From Thiohalocapsa marina (GTDB lineage: Bacteria; Pseudomonadota; Gammaproteobacteria; Chromatiales; Chromatiaceae), in contig NZ_VWXX01000002.1 of assembly GCF_008632335.1 (NCBI RefSeq), positions 186,001-250,000 of the forward strand: DNA of 64,000 bases, written 5' to 3'. Each line of letters opens with the position of its first letter. The first letter of the stretch is position 1. The notes under the pieces are model-generated. The model saw nothing but the letters and a program-made list of their open reading frames with translations, had not been told where the DNA came from and did not search any database. A program made the translations under genes and the position numbers. Positions 36,968 to 45,533 of this stretch are shown here, one piece after another.

Positions 36968-38137
36968 ATGATACGTATCCTGATGCTCGGTGACGGTTCC
37001 CTGACCGCCGTTCAACGGCCCTTGGCCTGGATGCTGGCGTCCGGTTGCCGGGTCTGGCTGATGAGCGGTACGGACCCGTACCAGCGATCTCCGCCCGCGA
37101 ACTATGGGTTCTTGCCCTTGTCGACCCCAGCATTGGGTGAAGGGTACGGTGCGGAGGCCGTGGGCGCGGGGGCCGCGGAGGTGACGCGGGCGGTCGAGCG
37201 GATAAGGCCGAGCCTTATCCATCTCCATTTTCTTGGCTTCGAAGCGACCTGCTGCGTCGCGGCTGGCATTCGACCACATGTCCTGTCGGTGTGGGGCGCG
37301 CTGAATCATCTTCTCAAACCAAAGATGACTCGGAATGCGGCAGCGCCGGAGAGCACCGAAAACAAGGCCGTCGATCCCCTTGTCGATTTCGCGCGAACAC
37401 TGATTCTGGAATCCCCGGCGCTTGCCCAGGCCGCTGCTGCCCGTTATGGGGCGGGCAAGCGCATCGAAATGATCCCGATGGGTGTCGACACGCGCCGTTT
37501 CTGCCCCGACAACCGGTCGGAGCGCGCGGCCTGGCGCAAGGCACTGCAGATTCCCGAGGACGCATTCGTCATGCTGTCACCACGCGGCTGGGGACAGATC
37601 TACAATCACGACAAGATCCTCCGTGCCTTCGCCCGTGCGCGACCGCGCTTGCGCAGACCGACGCTACTGGCCTTCTCAAAAATGGGACGCAACACGCAAA
37701 CGGGGGAGGCGCCCCGGGTCTTCAATTCGGTGATGGAACTTGCCGAATCGCTCGGCCTCAGGGACGCTATTCGGACATTGCCCTGCCTGCGCTACGAGAT
37801 GATGCTGGGCCTGTACGCAATGGCCGATGCCGTGGTCAACTTTCCCTTGCAGGACGCCTTTCCGTCGACGCTGATCGAGGCCGCGGCCTGCGAGCGGCCA
37901 ATCCTGTCGGCCAACCTGCCCGCGTATATCGGAACCTTTGTCGAGACTTGCTGCGATCTGGTGGAGCCGGAGAATGAATTGGCACTTGCGGATGCGATCG
38001 TCGAGTTTGTCAACCAGCCCGAATCCAGCCGGAGGGAGGCGCTGATTCGCGGGCGGACAGAGATTCTGGAACACTACGATGAGCATCTGTGCCGGGCGCT
38101 TTTGTTGCGACTGTATACTGACCTCAATCGAGAATAA
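36968..38137 (+). CDS. Glycosyltransferase, GT4-like (GT-B fold)
   Basis: 389 residues. A Rossmann start (IRILMLGDGSLTA), a middle with GKRIEMIPMGVDTRRFCPDN, the C-terminal donor domain HDKILRAFARARPRLRRPTL, and the nucleotide-sugar block ADAVVNFPLQDAFPSTLIEA, where the acidic E of the EX7E-like motif is in LIEAAACERPILS. It transfers a sugar from an activated donor, probably to a cluster product or surface glycan. It begins a short plus-strand pair with the O-methyltransferase gene. The start ATG at 36968 is preceded by AGGAGG at 12 bases. Confidence 0.82.
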   Translation: MIRILMLGDGSLTAVQRPLAWMLASGCRVWLMSGTDPYQRSPPANYGFLPLSTPALGEGYGAEAVGAGAAEVTRAVERIRPSLIHLHFLGFEATCCVAAGIRPHVLSVWGALNHLLKPKMTRNAAAPESTENKAVDPLVDFARTLILESPALAQAAAARYGAGKRIEMIPMGVDTRRFCPDNRSERAAWRKALQIPEDAFVMLSPRGWGQIYNHDKILRAFARARPRLRRPTLLAFSKMGRNTQTGEAPRVFNSVMELAESLGLRDAIRTLPCLRYEMMLGLYAMADAVVNFPLQDAFPSTLIEAAACERPILSANLPAYIGTFVETCCDLVEPENELALADAIVEFVNQPESSRREALIRGRTEILEHYDEHLCRALLLRLYTDLNRE

Positions 38138-38156
38138 ATCCTGACCAATCCTTTCC

Positions 38157-38948
38157 ATGCTAAAAAATCCAGGGCAACGAATGACTCCCTCCGCACTCTA
38201 TCTCGACCTGCTCAAGAACTGCCTGACCGGACTCCTGTACGAGGATATACCTTCCGTTGCCTTCCCCTTTGGCTATGGAATGCCGTCTGACAAATCGCCG
38301 GAAACCTTTGTTCGGGTCTTCCGGGAAACAGGTCGCGATGTCCCTGGCCGGGCGCAGACCATGGTGGGCCTGCGACGCCTCAACAACGTCCAGCAGTGCA
38401 TTGAGACCGTGTTGACCGAGAAAATACCCGGGGATTTGATCGAGACGGGCGTCTGGCGCGGCGGTGTGACGATCTTGATGCGGGGGATACTCAAGGCGCA
38501 TGGCGTTGTCGATCGGGTCGTCTGGGTTGCTGATTCATTCCAGGGTCTGCCGGTCCCTGATCTTGATCTTTACCCATCTGATGCCATGCTGTCGAAAGAG
38601 GCCGGGCACCTCGCCGTCTCCAAAGATCAGGTCAGGCAAAACTTCCAACGCTATGGTTTGCTTGATGAGCAGGTGCAATTTCTTCCGGGCTGGTTTAAGG
38701 ATACCTTGCCCACTGCACCCATCGAACGGTTGGCGGTATTGCGGCTGGATGGCGATCTCTATGAGTCGACCAAGGATGCGCTCGTCAATCTATATCCGAA
38801 GCTTTCTCCAGGCGGGTTTGTCATCATCGATGATTACAATATCCGATCCTGCCGAGAGGCCGTTGATGACTATCGCTTGGCTCAGGGTATCGAAGAGCCC
38901 ATTGAAGATATCGATGGTTGGGGGGTGTTTTGGCGGCGCTCTGAGTAA
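38157..38948 (+). CDS. TylF/MycF-type O-methyltransferase
   Basis: 263 residues. Signature strings are PGDLIETGVWRGGVTILMRG (SAM loop), VVWVADSFQGLPVPD, VQFLPGWFKDTLPTAPIERL, AVLRLDGDLYESTKDALVNL and GGFVIIDDYNIRSCREAVDDY, with the DDYN metal site. Family members are Mg2+-dependent SAM methyltransferases on sugar hydroxyls of macrolides (macrocin, mycinamicin). With the adjacent glycosyltransferase, a methylated sugar is the simplest inference; a methylated peptide core is possible. The start at 38157 or MTPS at 38181 cannot be decided. Base composition is lower in GC than the neighbouring core genes. Confidence 0.88.
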   Translation: MLKNPGQRMTPSALYLDLLKNCLTGLLYEDIPSVAFPFGYGMPSDKSPETFVRVFRETGRDVPGRAQTMVGLRRLNNVQQCIETVLTEKIPGDLIETGVWRGGVTILMRGILKAHGVVDRVVWVADSFQGLPVPDLDLYPSDAMLSKEAGHLAVSKDQVRQNFQRYGLLDEQVQFLPGWFKDTLPTAPIERLAVLRLDGDLYESTKDALVNLYPKLSPGGFVIIDDYNIRSCREAVDDYRLAQGIEEPIEDIDGWGVFWRRSE

Positions 38949-39049
38949 CTCGATGTTGGCGGCGCAATCCTTGGCGAAGTGCTTCCCACAGGTCGCGTAC
39001 AGCGGTCTACGAGACGCTTCCAAGAAAGACCGGCAATTCTTCGGTCGTT

Positions 39050-40066
39050 TTATCCTGCGGGTTCAGCTGTTAAATAGCTTCGTAGCTCGTCCGAACTCAC
39101 CCTTGCAGAGCGGGTGTAGTGGTCGATTACATTCGTCTTGGCAATCAATTCACACTTGCGGTCAAGGCGGAACTGAAACAAACCCATGATGCCTGATTTG
39201 ATGCAGGCCTGGCATGTTTCATGAGCGCGCTTCCTTTGCAGAAGTACATCAAGCGGCTCATCAAGATAATTGCCAATACCAAAACGGCCCTCGTCATAGA
39301 CAATGCAGCAAAGCTGCACCTGCCCCTGGCTGTTCACGACAAGAGTTTTTTCCCTTAGTGGGCAGTATCCGGCATCATCGATGTCGACAGCGTCAAGCAC
39401 GGCGCGAGATGGGGGCAACGCGAGTCTCGCAACCAGATCCAGATCTTCCCGGGAGAGTTGCGAAGGGTCTTCCAGATACTGAAGATTTTTTTCAATGGGC
39501 AACAGGCGTGCCCAGCGTGGCTCGAAACGGAACCCAAGATTTTGGGCATATTCTTTCATCTGGCGTTCATCTTCCAGATTATCGAGGTAGCGATGGAAAA
39601 GCACGACAAGCTGTGTCTTGCTGTCTGCCCTCGCCTTTGCCAGAGACAGGCGAAACATGTTTTGCTTGACAATCTCGATATTGCCGCCACGATGGGATTT
39701 TTTGTAGGTGCCTTGGTTGAATCCCGATACCGAGACAAAAAAGGTGGCGGGTTCTTTGGAGAGCAGGCTGTCGTAATTGACCTTGGGCAGATTGAGGTTG
39801 CTGCTGAGCAGGCAGGGTGCATATGCAGAGGCGATCTCCACCAGCTCGGGGAGCCTCGGGTGAATGAGCGGCTCCGTCCAATTGAAGAGCCAGACGCTTG
39901 TAATAATCGTCTCTTTCGACGCCTTTGCAAGAATTTCCGCGAGGTGCTCCGGGGTCATGATGCCGCGGGCGTTCTTGACCGTGTTTGAATTGCCCTTGGG
40001 ACAGGACGGGCATGTGAGATTACATGCGCTGACAACATCGATCATGACGCTCGTCTTTTTTGTCAT
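39050..40066 (-). CDS. Radical SAM protein with SPASM-like C-terminal cysteines
   Basis: 338 residues. The radical SAM cluster motif is CNLTCPSC (Cys15, Cys19, Cys22) in an otherwise standard first strand (MIDVVSACNLTCPSCPKG). The C-terminal half has a second set of cysteines: YCPLREKTLVVNSQGQVQLC, a CC pair, then HETCQACIKSG, typical of SPASM or twitch auxiliary Fe-S clusters. Such enzymes often modify RiPP precursors or act in sugar pathways; the substrate is unknown. It is clearly poorer in GC than its neighbours and is flanked by convergent and spaced genes, so it may be a separate acquisition. Confidence 0.83.
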   Translation of the reverse strand: MTKKTSVMIDVVSACNLTCPSCPKGNSNTVKNARGIMTPEHLAEILAKASKETIITSVWLFNWTEPLIHPRLPELVEIASAYAPCLLSSNLNLPKVNYDSLLSKEPATFFVSVSGFNQGTYKKSHRGGNIEIVKQNMFRLSLAKARADSKTQLVVLFHRYLDNLEDERQMKEYAQNLGFRFEPRWARLLPIEKNLQYLEDPSQLSREDLDLVARLALPPSRAVLDAVDIDDAGYCPLREKTLVVNSQGQVQLCCIVYDEGRFGIGNYLDEPLDVLLQRKRAHETCQACIKSGIMGLFQFRLDRKCELIAKTNVIDHYTRSARVSSDELRSYLTAEPAG

Positions 40067-40176
40067 TCTTCTGACCTGAATAGAATTGGTGGCCGACGCA
40101 GCGCGTCGACAATGTCAAGCCTATTTGCTCATTCTGTATTCGGCGGATCTGATCCTGGCCGGCCTCATTGGTGATA

Positions 40177-41199
40177 TCATCGCCGGCGCAAGGAGCGTCG
40201 GAAGGCGAGATCGGCCTTGAGATTGGGTGCCAGGCGGCGGGCTTCTCGCCAGCAGTCCCGGCTGAACTGCGGGTGAAGCCGATAGCTGTAGTGTGCCATC
40301 TTTGCCCATCGACGGGCGCAGTCGAGGGCCACGGCTTCCTGGTCGGACGGCTGTGGCGTGAAGCCTTGGAGGTACTGCCCAAAAAGGGTTCGGAGTGATT
40401 CGACTGCCGCGGCGGCGAGCGCCGGCTCGGCCGGCGGGTGGCCATACATCCAGCGTCTCATGGCGCTGAAGACCTCGAGGCTGGGGCGGTGATGGAGCCA
40501 TGCCGCCTGCAGGGCATATTGCAACAGCAGCATCTGTCCGTTTTGGCGCTGCGAGTGGCGGGCGCTTGTCTGGTCGTCGTGCCGGCGATAGCACGCAAGC
40601 ACGTCAGGCAGGTTGGTGATACGGGCCTGTTGAGCGATGCGGATGAGTAATTCGTAATCGCAAAGATAAGCGTGGTTGGTGGAATAGCCCCCGAGTCGCT
40701 CGACAAGGGAGCGACGGTACATCGACGCGGAATGCAGGAGGCTGGCGCCAAAGAGCAACCCCCAGTGGGCGGCGGCCGGGTGGAGCGGGTAGGTTTGGTG
40801 GCGAAGGGTGTTGCCGTAGCCGTCGATCTGTCGGACGGCGGATCCGACGGCCCCGTGGTCTGGATGCCTATCCATGAATTCAAGCTGCCGTTCCAGGCGC
40901 TTGGGCAGCGCCAGATCGTCATGGTCGAGAATGGCGATATAGTCGCCCCTCGCCGCGCTCAGCGCGAGATTGAGGGCGCCTGGGGGGCCGGCCTGGACAG
41001 GATGGGCGATTGGCCGGATACGGTGATCCTGGCGGGCGTGCTCATGGATGATTGTCAGTGAATTGTCCGTAGAGGCATCATCGACGATCAGGTATTCGAA
41101 ATCTTCGAAGGTCTGGTGCAGAACGCTTCGAATCGTGCGATCGAGGTACTCAGATCCATTGTGGGTGGCGGTTAGAACCGAGACCCGCGGTGCGCTCAT
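40177..41199 (-). CDS. Glycosyltransferase family 2
   Basis: 340 residues. GT-A start VSVLTATHNGSEYLDRTIRS, VDDASTDNSLTII, and the DxD-type AILDHDDLALPKRLERQLEF, then the acceptor segment HAYLCDYELLIRIAQQARI and a helical C-terminal region. It transfers a sugar from a nucleotide donor. The start overlaps the upstream kinase-like gene by 4 bases, so it belongs to the precursor A2-kinase transcription unit. Sugar and acceptor are unknown. A glycosylated peptide core or a linked surface glycan are both possible. Confidence 0.88.
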   Translation of the reverse strand: MSAPRVSVLTATHNGSEYLDRTIRSVLHQTFEDFEYLIVDDASTDNSLTIIHEHARQDHRIRPIAHPVQAGPPGALNLALSAARGDYIAILDHDDLALPKRLERQLEFMDRHPDHGAVGSAVRQIDGYGNTLRHQTYPLHPAAAHWGLLFGASLLHSASMYRRSLVERLGGYSTNHAYLCDYELLIRIAQQARITNLPDVLACYRRHDDQTSARHSQRQNGQMLLLQYALQAAWLHHRPSLEVFSAMRRWMYGHPPAEPALAAAAVESLRTLFGQYLQGFTPQPSDQEAVALDCARRWAKMAHYSYRLHPQFSRDCWREARRLAPNLKADLAFRRSLRRR

Positions 41200-42215
41200 G
41201 ATCCGTGCGGGTCAGCATGCAATGCAACCAGACGTTGGATCACCTGGGGCAGGGCATCGAGATCGTCGGGCAGTCGCAGGGTGCGGATGGGGATGCGCGT
41301 GCCGAGACGGGCAAGCGCACGAAGCTCCGCTTCAAGCCGTTCGGGCGGCAGTGGCAGGCTGATCCGGCCCAATCGATGGTGGAGCAGGTGAACCAGGCGC
41401 TCAGCGGGGGATGGTCTTCCGAGTTGTGCATCCTGGTGAGCCGGTGACCGAGGCTCGAGGACATAGAGCGCGGCGAGCGGTGGGGCGGCCTCATCGAACC
41501 GATCCGGGACATCGAATTCGAGCCATCCCTTGACGGATGCACCGAATGGCTGGCTGTAGGCGGTCATGGTCGTTCGCGCCATCCCTTGCAGGGAATTCGG
41601 CCAGAGTCTGATCCGTGGCACACCGTAGGCGGGGTGGTCGCCCTGGGGCCCTTTCCGTAGCACCAGCTGATCGTCCGTGATCGTAGCATAACCCGCGTCG
41701 GTGAAGGCCGCCGAGAGGGTCGACTTGCCTGCGCCCTTGCCACCAATCCAGGCAATCGACCGATCGCCGATGCAAACAGCGTTGCCGTGCAGGACAATCC
41801 GGCCGGAAAGGCGCAGGGCCAGGGCCACCAGATTGCCCAGGACGTAGGACGTCATGATGCGGTCGAGCCCATCCAGTCCGGCGTGCTCCGTCTCTGACCA
41901 CCCGATCTCCAGATCCTGGCCATTCGCCGACAGCAGAGCCGCCAGGCGATAGGACGGGGTGGCATCGTCAAAGATCAGAACGCTGCCGTCGATCAAGGCC
42001 TGGAGCTGCGGGCCTTTCGCAGACGAAGATGTTCCCTCTCGCAGTGGTGGCCGGTCAGCCAGTGACCGCCGCTGGAGAAGCCGTTGAAGCGGCTCGACGT
42101 GCAGTCGGAGATCGATGGGAGCGGTAGTAGGGAGCGCGTGAGGTTGGAGGTCGGCGACAGGTCGGTTGGATCGGATCAGGGCGCCATGAACGCAGTAGGT
42201 GAAATGGGTACTCAC
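41196..42215 (-). CDS. HPr kinase-like protein (lasso-type peptide kinase candidate), second copy
   Basis: 339 residues. The HprK-type P-loop domain has IVLHGNAVCIGDRSIAWIGG into Walker A GGKGAGKST at 158-166, then ITDDQLVL at 179-186. The first 120 residues are variable and may bind the peptide. It starts 72 bases after precursor A2 ends, repeating the order seen at 29804-31047. The two kinases share little outside the P-loop region, so they look like separate acquisitions matched to their own precursors rather than a recent duplication. Confidence 0.82.
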   Translation of the reverse strand: MSTHFTYCVHGALIRSNRPVADLQPHALPTTAPIDLRLHVEPLQRLLQRRSLADRPPLREGTSSSAKGPQLQALIDGSVLIFDDATPSYRLAALLSANGQDLEIGWSETEHAGLDGLDRIMTSYVLGNLVALALRLSGRIVLHGNAVCIGDRSIAWIGGKGAGKSTLSAAFTDAGYATITDDQLVLRKGPQGDHPAYGVPRIRLWPNSLQGMARTTMTAYSQPFGASVKGWLEFDVPDRFDEAAPPLAALYVLEPRSPAHQDAQLGRPSPAERLVHLLHHRLGRISLPLPPERLEAELRALARLGTRIPIRTLRLPDDLDALPQVIQRLVALHADPHGS

Positions 42216-42287
42216 AGATGAATCTGGTCTGATCGGGAACTTATGGCGGGCGCGACCGCAATGGCCGGCCCGCCGTCAGACTCGGAA

Positions 42288-42449
42288 TCAAGCAACGGAC
42301 GTGTAAAGCGTGTCTTCGGCGTCAGAGTTTAAGTACCCACCCTCAGTCAGATCGGCAACCTTGCCATAGTCCAACAGTTGGGGTTTCGACCACGCCTCAC
42401 GCGCATTGTCCTGCTCGATATGGGCTGTTTTCTCGGGGTTCGTCTTCAT
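42288..42449 (-). CDS. Candidate lasso peptide precursor A2 (53 aa)
   Basis: Translation gives MKTNPEKTAHIEQDNAREA, then WSKPQLLDYGKVADLTE, then GGYLNSDAEDTLYTSVA. The leader W20-x-x-P23-x-L25-x3-G29-x5-T35 fits the canonical lasso leader motif YxxPxLxxxGxxxxxTx position by position, with Trp for Tyr. With Thr at -2 the core starts at Gly37, as most lasso cores do. Ring acceptors could be Asp at core position 7 or Glu at position 9, leaving a tail with Tyr, Thr and Ser. GAGGAACTTGCT precedes the ATG. It lies between the cyclase and kinase genes. Confidence 0.85.
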   Translation of the reverse strand: MKTNPEKTAHIEQDNAREAWSKPQLLDYGKVADLTEGGYLNSDAEDTLYTSVA

Positions 42450-42528
42450 AGCAAGTTCCTCGGGTCAATGAGAGGTGGACATCCGGCATCGCTGGGCGAG
42501 ATTCCAACGCCCGAATGGCGTTCCTAGA

Positions 42529-44400
42529 CTACACCATGTCAGGCCCCCTTGCGACCTGACGCGGCTTAAAATGCTGATCGATGTGATGGATCTGCCGACG
42601 ACGGATCTGGGCAATGCATGATGCTGCATCGGGCACGGCTTTGCCTTTCTCATTGTTTTCGACGAGTGCCGTCTGCATGGTGTCGACGAGCCTATGAACG
42701 CGTTCGGCCTCGATCTTGACCGAGGCCAGCCGGATGTTTTCCGGCAGCAGGCCGTGCATGGCTTCACGGAACAGCCAGCGCGTCCTGGTGGGGCTGACGA
42801 AGAGCGCGGGCGGCGCCCCCAGGCAGAATTCGATCAAACGCCGGTCCAGCAACGGATAGACATAGCGGATCCCGTCGCGGGCCCCCTGCATCCACCAGGT
42901 CTCGATGCGGTCCTGTAGATGGCCCGCCGTCAACGAGCGCGCCATCTCGACGCGCTTGCCGACCGCCTTTTGAAAGTTTGACGCGGGGGGAAGGCGACCG
43001 CCAAGCGGGGCCAGTATGGGGTCTTCGGGTTGGAAACCGGGTAAAGGGACCCTTCGCCGACCCGTCCATCGACGAAAAAGCCATGCAGGCAGTGAAGGCA
43101 GCACGACCTGCCCGTAGAAAAACCCGAGCAGACGATGCCAGACCGATCTTTGCAACCGATCCGGCAACTCGGCCAGCAACTGCCGGTCACGCCAACGTGC
43201 GAGTTTTCCAAGGCGAATCCAGCGGCCGGTCCAGAACAGTTCGGCGGCGTAGCCGTTGATGCCCGAGGTGACCACATCGTCGCCACCCCAGCCGGAGAGC
43301 AGGGTCTTGATGCCTCGCCCCTTGGCCCGCTCGCGGACCAGCTGCTCGTACCAGAGGTCAGCGTAGCCTTCCAGGGCAATGTTGCGGTCCCATTCGCGCA
43401 ACAGCGCTGCCGGTGTCAGCGCAACCCGTTCAATCGGCAGGTCCAGCGCCTGCTCGGCGTTGCGGGTTGCGACATATTCGGCGGCCTCCTCGGTTGAAGC
43501 GTTGTCAACATCCGGCAACCAGGTGAAGGCCCCGGCCAGTGACTCTCCGCGTTGCCGCAGTTGGCGCTGGGCCTCCAGGGCGATCGCGGTCGAATCCAGG
43601 CCGCCGCTCACATGGGCGCCGACCGGGGCCGAACCGCGCAGCCGAGATGCGACCGAACGCTCGAAGAGCACACGCAATTGCTGGGCATAGGCATTGGCGT
43701 CGGGCAACCGGACGCGCGGCGCACGTTCCGGGAACCAGTACCGGCGTCGCGTGCACTGGCCGCTGGAGGCCGTCAGCACGTGGCCTCCGGGCAGGCGCCG
43801 GACCCCGGCCAGGTAGGTGCGATCCCCCAGCAGGTACTGGGCGTCGCGCAGGTGGTGGGCCGCGGACACCGGATCGAGCGACCCGGGACCGCGAGGGTGA
43901 GCGGCAAGGGCGCGCAGGTCGTTCGCGAAGAGCACCCCTGTCTCGGTCTCGTAGTAGAAGAGCGGCACGATCCCGATCTGATCGCGCACCAGCAGCAGCT
44001 GTCGCGACGCATCGTTCCAGAGGGCGAAGGCGAAATCCCCAAGTAGACGCACCGCGAAGTCAGCGCCCCAGTGGGCATGGGCTGCCAGCACGAGCTCGGC
44101 GTCGGTGACGGGCCGCCCACTGATGGGCGGCAATTCGAGTTGTCCGATCAGCTCTTCTCGGTTGTCGATGCGAACGCTGCCAGCAAGGAGACGCGTGCCC
44201 TCGATGTCCTTGACGATCGGCGACTCATGGCATGACTCGGGCGTGGTGCAGGTTAGCAAAACACCGAGCCCGATGCCGGGCGCATGCCAAAAATCTTCAC
44301 CGTCTATCCCGTACCAGGGGACGGCCTGGGCCATGGCCACGAGGGCCTCTCTATCGATCGAAGCACCGTCATGGCGAAACTCACCGAAGAAACCGCTCAT
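42529..44400 (-). CDS. Asparagine synthetase-like protein (lasso cyclase-type), second copy
   Basis: 623 residues. N-terminal MSGFFGEFRHDG, with Ser in place of the AsnB catalytic Cys2, then the PP-loop SGGLDST at 265-271 and a synthetase domain ending near LLDRRLIEFCLGAPP and TRWLFREAMHGLLPENIRLA. Loss of Cys2 with an intact ATP site is the lasso macrolactam synthetase state. It begins 4 bases after the second PqqD gene and ends 79 bases before precursor A2, so B1-C-A-kinase form one unit. It differs strongly from the first copy. Confidence 0.9.
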   Translation of the reverse strand: MSGFFGEFRHDGASIDREALVAMAQAVPWYGIDGEDFWHAPGIGLGVLLTCTTPESCHESPIVKDIEGTRLLAGSVRIDNREELIGQLELPPISGRPVTDAELVLAAHAHWGADFAVRLLGDFAFALWNDASRQLLLVRDQIGIVPLFYYETETGVLFANDLRALAAHPRGPGSLDPVSAAHHLRDAQYLLGDRTYLAGVRRLPGGHVLTASSGQCTRRRYWFPERAPRVRLPDANAYAQQLRVLFERSVASRLRGSAPVGAHVSGGLDSTAIALEAQRQLRQRGESLAGAFTWLPDVDNASTEEAAEYVATRNAEQALDLPIERVALTPAALLREWDRNIALEGYADLWYEQLVRERAKGRGIKTLLSGWGGDDVVTSGINGYAAELFWTGRWIRLGKLARWRDRQLLAELPDRLQRSVWHRLLGFFYGQVVLPSLPAWLFRRWTGRRRVPLPGFQPEDPILAPLGGRLPPASNFQKAVGKRVEMARSLTAGHLQDRIETWWMQGARDGIRYVYPLLDRRLIEFCLGAPPALFVSPTRTRWLFREAMHGLLPENIRLASVKIEAERVHRLVDTMQTALVENNEKGKAVPDAASCIAQIRRRQIHHIDQHFKPRQVARGPDMV

Positions 44401-44404
44401 GGTC

Positions 44405-44680
44405 TCAGTCGTGAGCCTCTGGCACAGCTGTCACCAGCTGGGCCTCGATCAGATTGGTCAGAAGCTCATCGACGTCCCGGCGCAGCGTGACTTCATCGAC
44501 CTCGTAGGTCTTGAGCAGGCCATCGATCACCGCTTCCGTGTCACCGAGTTCCTCGAGTAGTCGCCAGACACGGGAGCCGCTGGCCTGTAGGCCAAAATAG
44601 CGTCCTGTCTCGATATTCAGCACCACCAGCTCGTCATCGATCGTTTGTGTCAGAATCTGACTAGAAATCTGGATTTTCAT
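44405..44680 (-). CDS. PqqD-family peptide-binding protein (RRE, B1-type), second copy
   Basis: 91 residues: DDELVVLNIETGRYFGLQAS, GSRVWRLLEELGDTEAVIDG and LLKTYEVDEVTLRRDVDELL, then a closing AQLVTAV. This is the canonical PqqD/lasso B1 winged helix that binds the leader peptide. It is directly upstream of the cyclase gene (4-base gap). The matching Trp-Pro-Leu leader in A2 is its expected ligand. Confidence 0.92.
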   Translation of the reverse strand: MKIQISSQILTQTIDDELVVLNIETGRYFGLQASGSRVWRLLEELGDTEAVIDGLLKTYEVDEVTLRRDVDELLTNLIEAQLVTAVPEAHD

Positions 44681-44803
44681 GTTCGTGCGTTCCTCGTACT
44701 GAATAAGACGATAGGGATTGTTTACAGGGCAAAGCTGGCGGTTGTCATGATGGTCTGCCTGTGCCTAGACTCTGTTGGCCACGGCGTTTAAGTGGATTAG
44801 ATT

Positions 44804-45523
44804 TTATTGGACTTCGGCGATACTTCTGTAGCGTTCCAGTAGGTCTGTCGAATCCAGATGCTTCCGTTGCGTGTAAAACGCAAAATGGGCCACAAGGGCC
44901 TTCCCGGCCACCAGAACTGGCCGCCCTATACGGTGTGTCATTTCCTTCGTCATGAATGGCTCCTCATACACAAGGAAACGCTCCTCATCAAAGAACTCGA
45001 AATCACGTAAATCATCACCCAGCCAGCACAGGCAATTGATTGAGAAGTGTTTTCCGAGGTCAAGCTGATAATCCGGGAGTTGCCAGCTGTCAACATCATG
45101 CTCTGATAATGCCGACAGGAATGATCGATGTTTCCACTCCGCGGCCTCGGGATCCTTCCAGCCTTGCGGGCATTCAGCGGAGTCCGAGAAGGTATATCGC
45201 GTATCGTAGATCCCGGCCACCTGAAGGTGATGATCGCAGACCGCGTTATTGATGACATTACCGCTGATGAGCCAGAACTCCGGATGAGAGAGACGGGTCT
45301 CACACAGACGTTCAACTGCGTCTGGATGAATCCAGGCGATGTCATCATCAAAGCGGATGTAGATGGTATTCTCTTCCACGGCAAACTGCCAGAATTTTGC
45401 GATATTTCTGATGATGTCCTTTCCCATTCCCGGTGCCAGAACAAGATTGACCTTGTCCGGTCGCCTGCGCTTAAGGTCCATGATCCATTGCAGATCCTCG
45501 GCTACCGAGGTATTTACCCACAC
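44804..45523 (-). CDS. Glycosyltransferase-like protein, N-terminally truncated
   Basis: 240 residues from a GTG. The DxD-like metal motif is in IYIRFDDDIAWIHPDAVERL. The remainder (LSHPEFWLISGNVINNAVCD, KHFSINCLCWLGDDLRDFEF and FLVYEEPFMTKEMTHRIGRP) resembles putative GT-A transferases of surface-polysaccharide loci. In the same frame the open sequence continues upstream as LFRSSLIDRWDVW to a TAA, right at the end of the UDP-galactopyranose mutase fragment. The normal N-terminal segment of about 40-60 residues therefore appears lost in a deletion. The gene is AT-richer than its surroundings. It may be inactive. Confidence 0.6.
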   Translation of the reverse strand: MWVNTSVAEDLQWIMDLKRRRPDKVNLVLAPGMGKDIIRNIAKFWQFAVEENTIYIRFDDDIAWIHPDAVERLCETRLSHPEFWLISGNVINNAVCDHHLQVAGIYDTRYTFSDSAECPQGWKDPEAAEWKHRSFLSALSEHDVDSWQLPDYQLDLGKHFSINCLCWLGDDLRDFEFFDEERFLVYEEPFMTKEMTHRIGRPVLVAGKALVAHFAFYTQRKHLDSTDLLERYRSIAEVQ

Positions 45524-45533
45524 ATCCCAGCGA

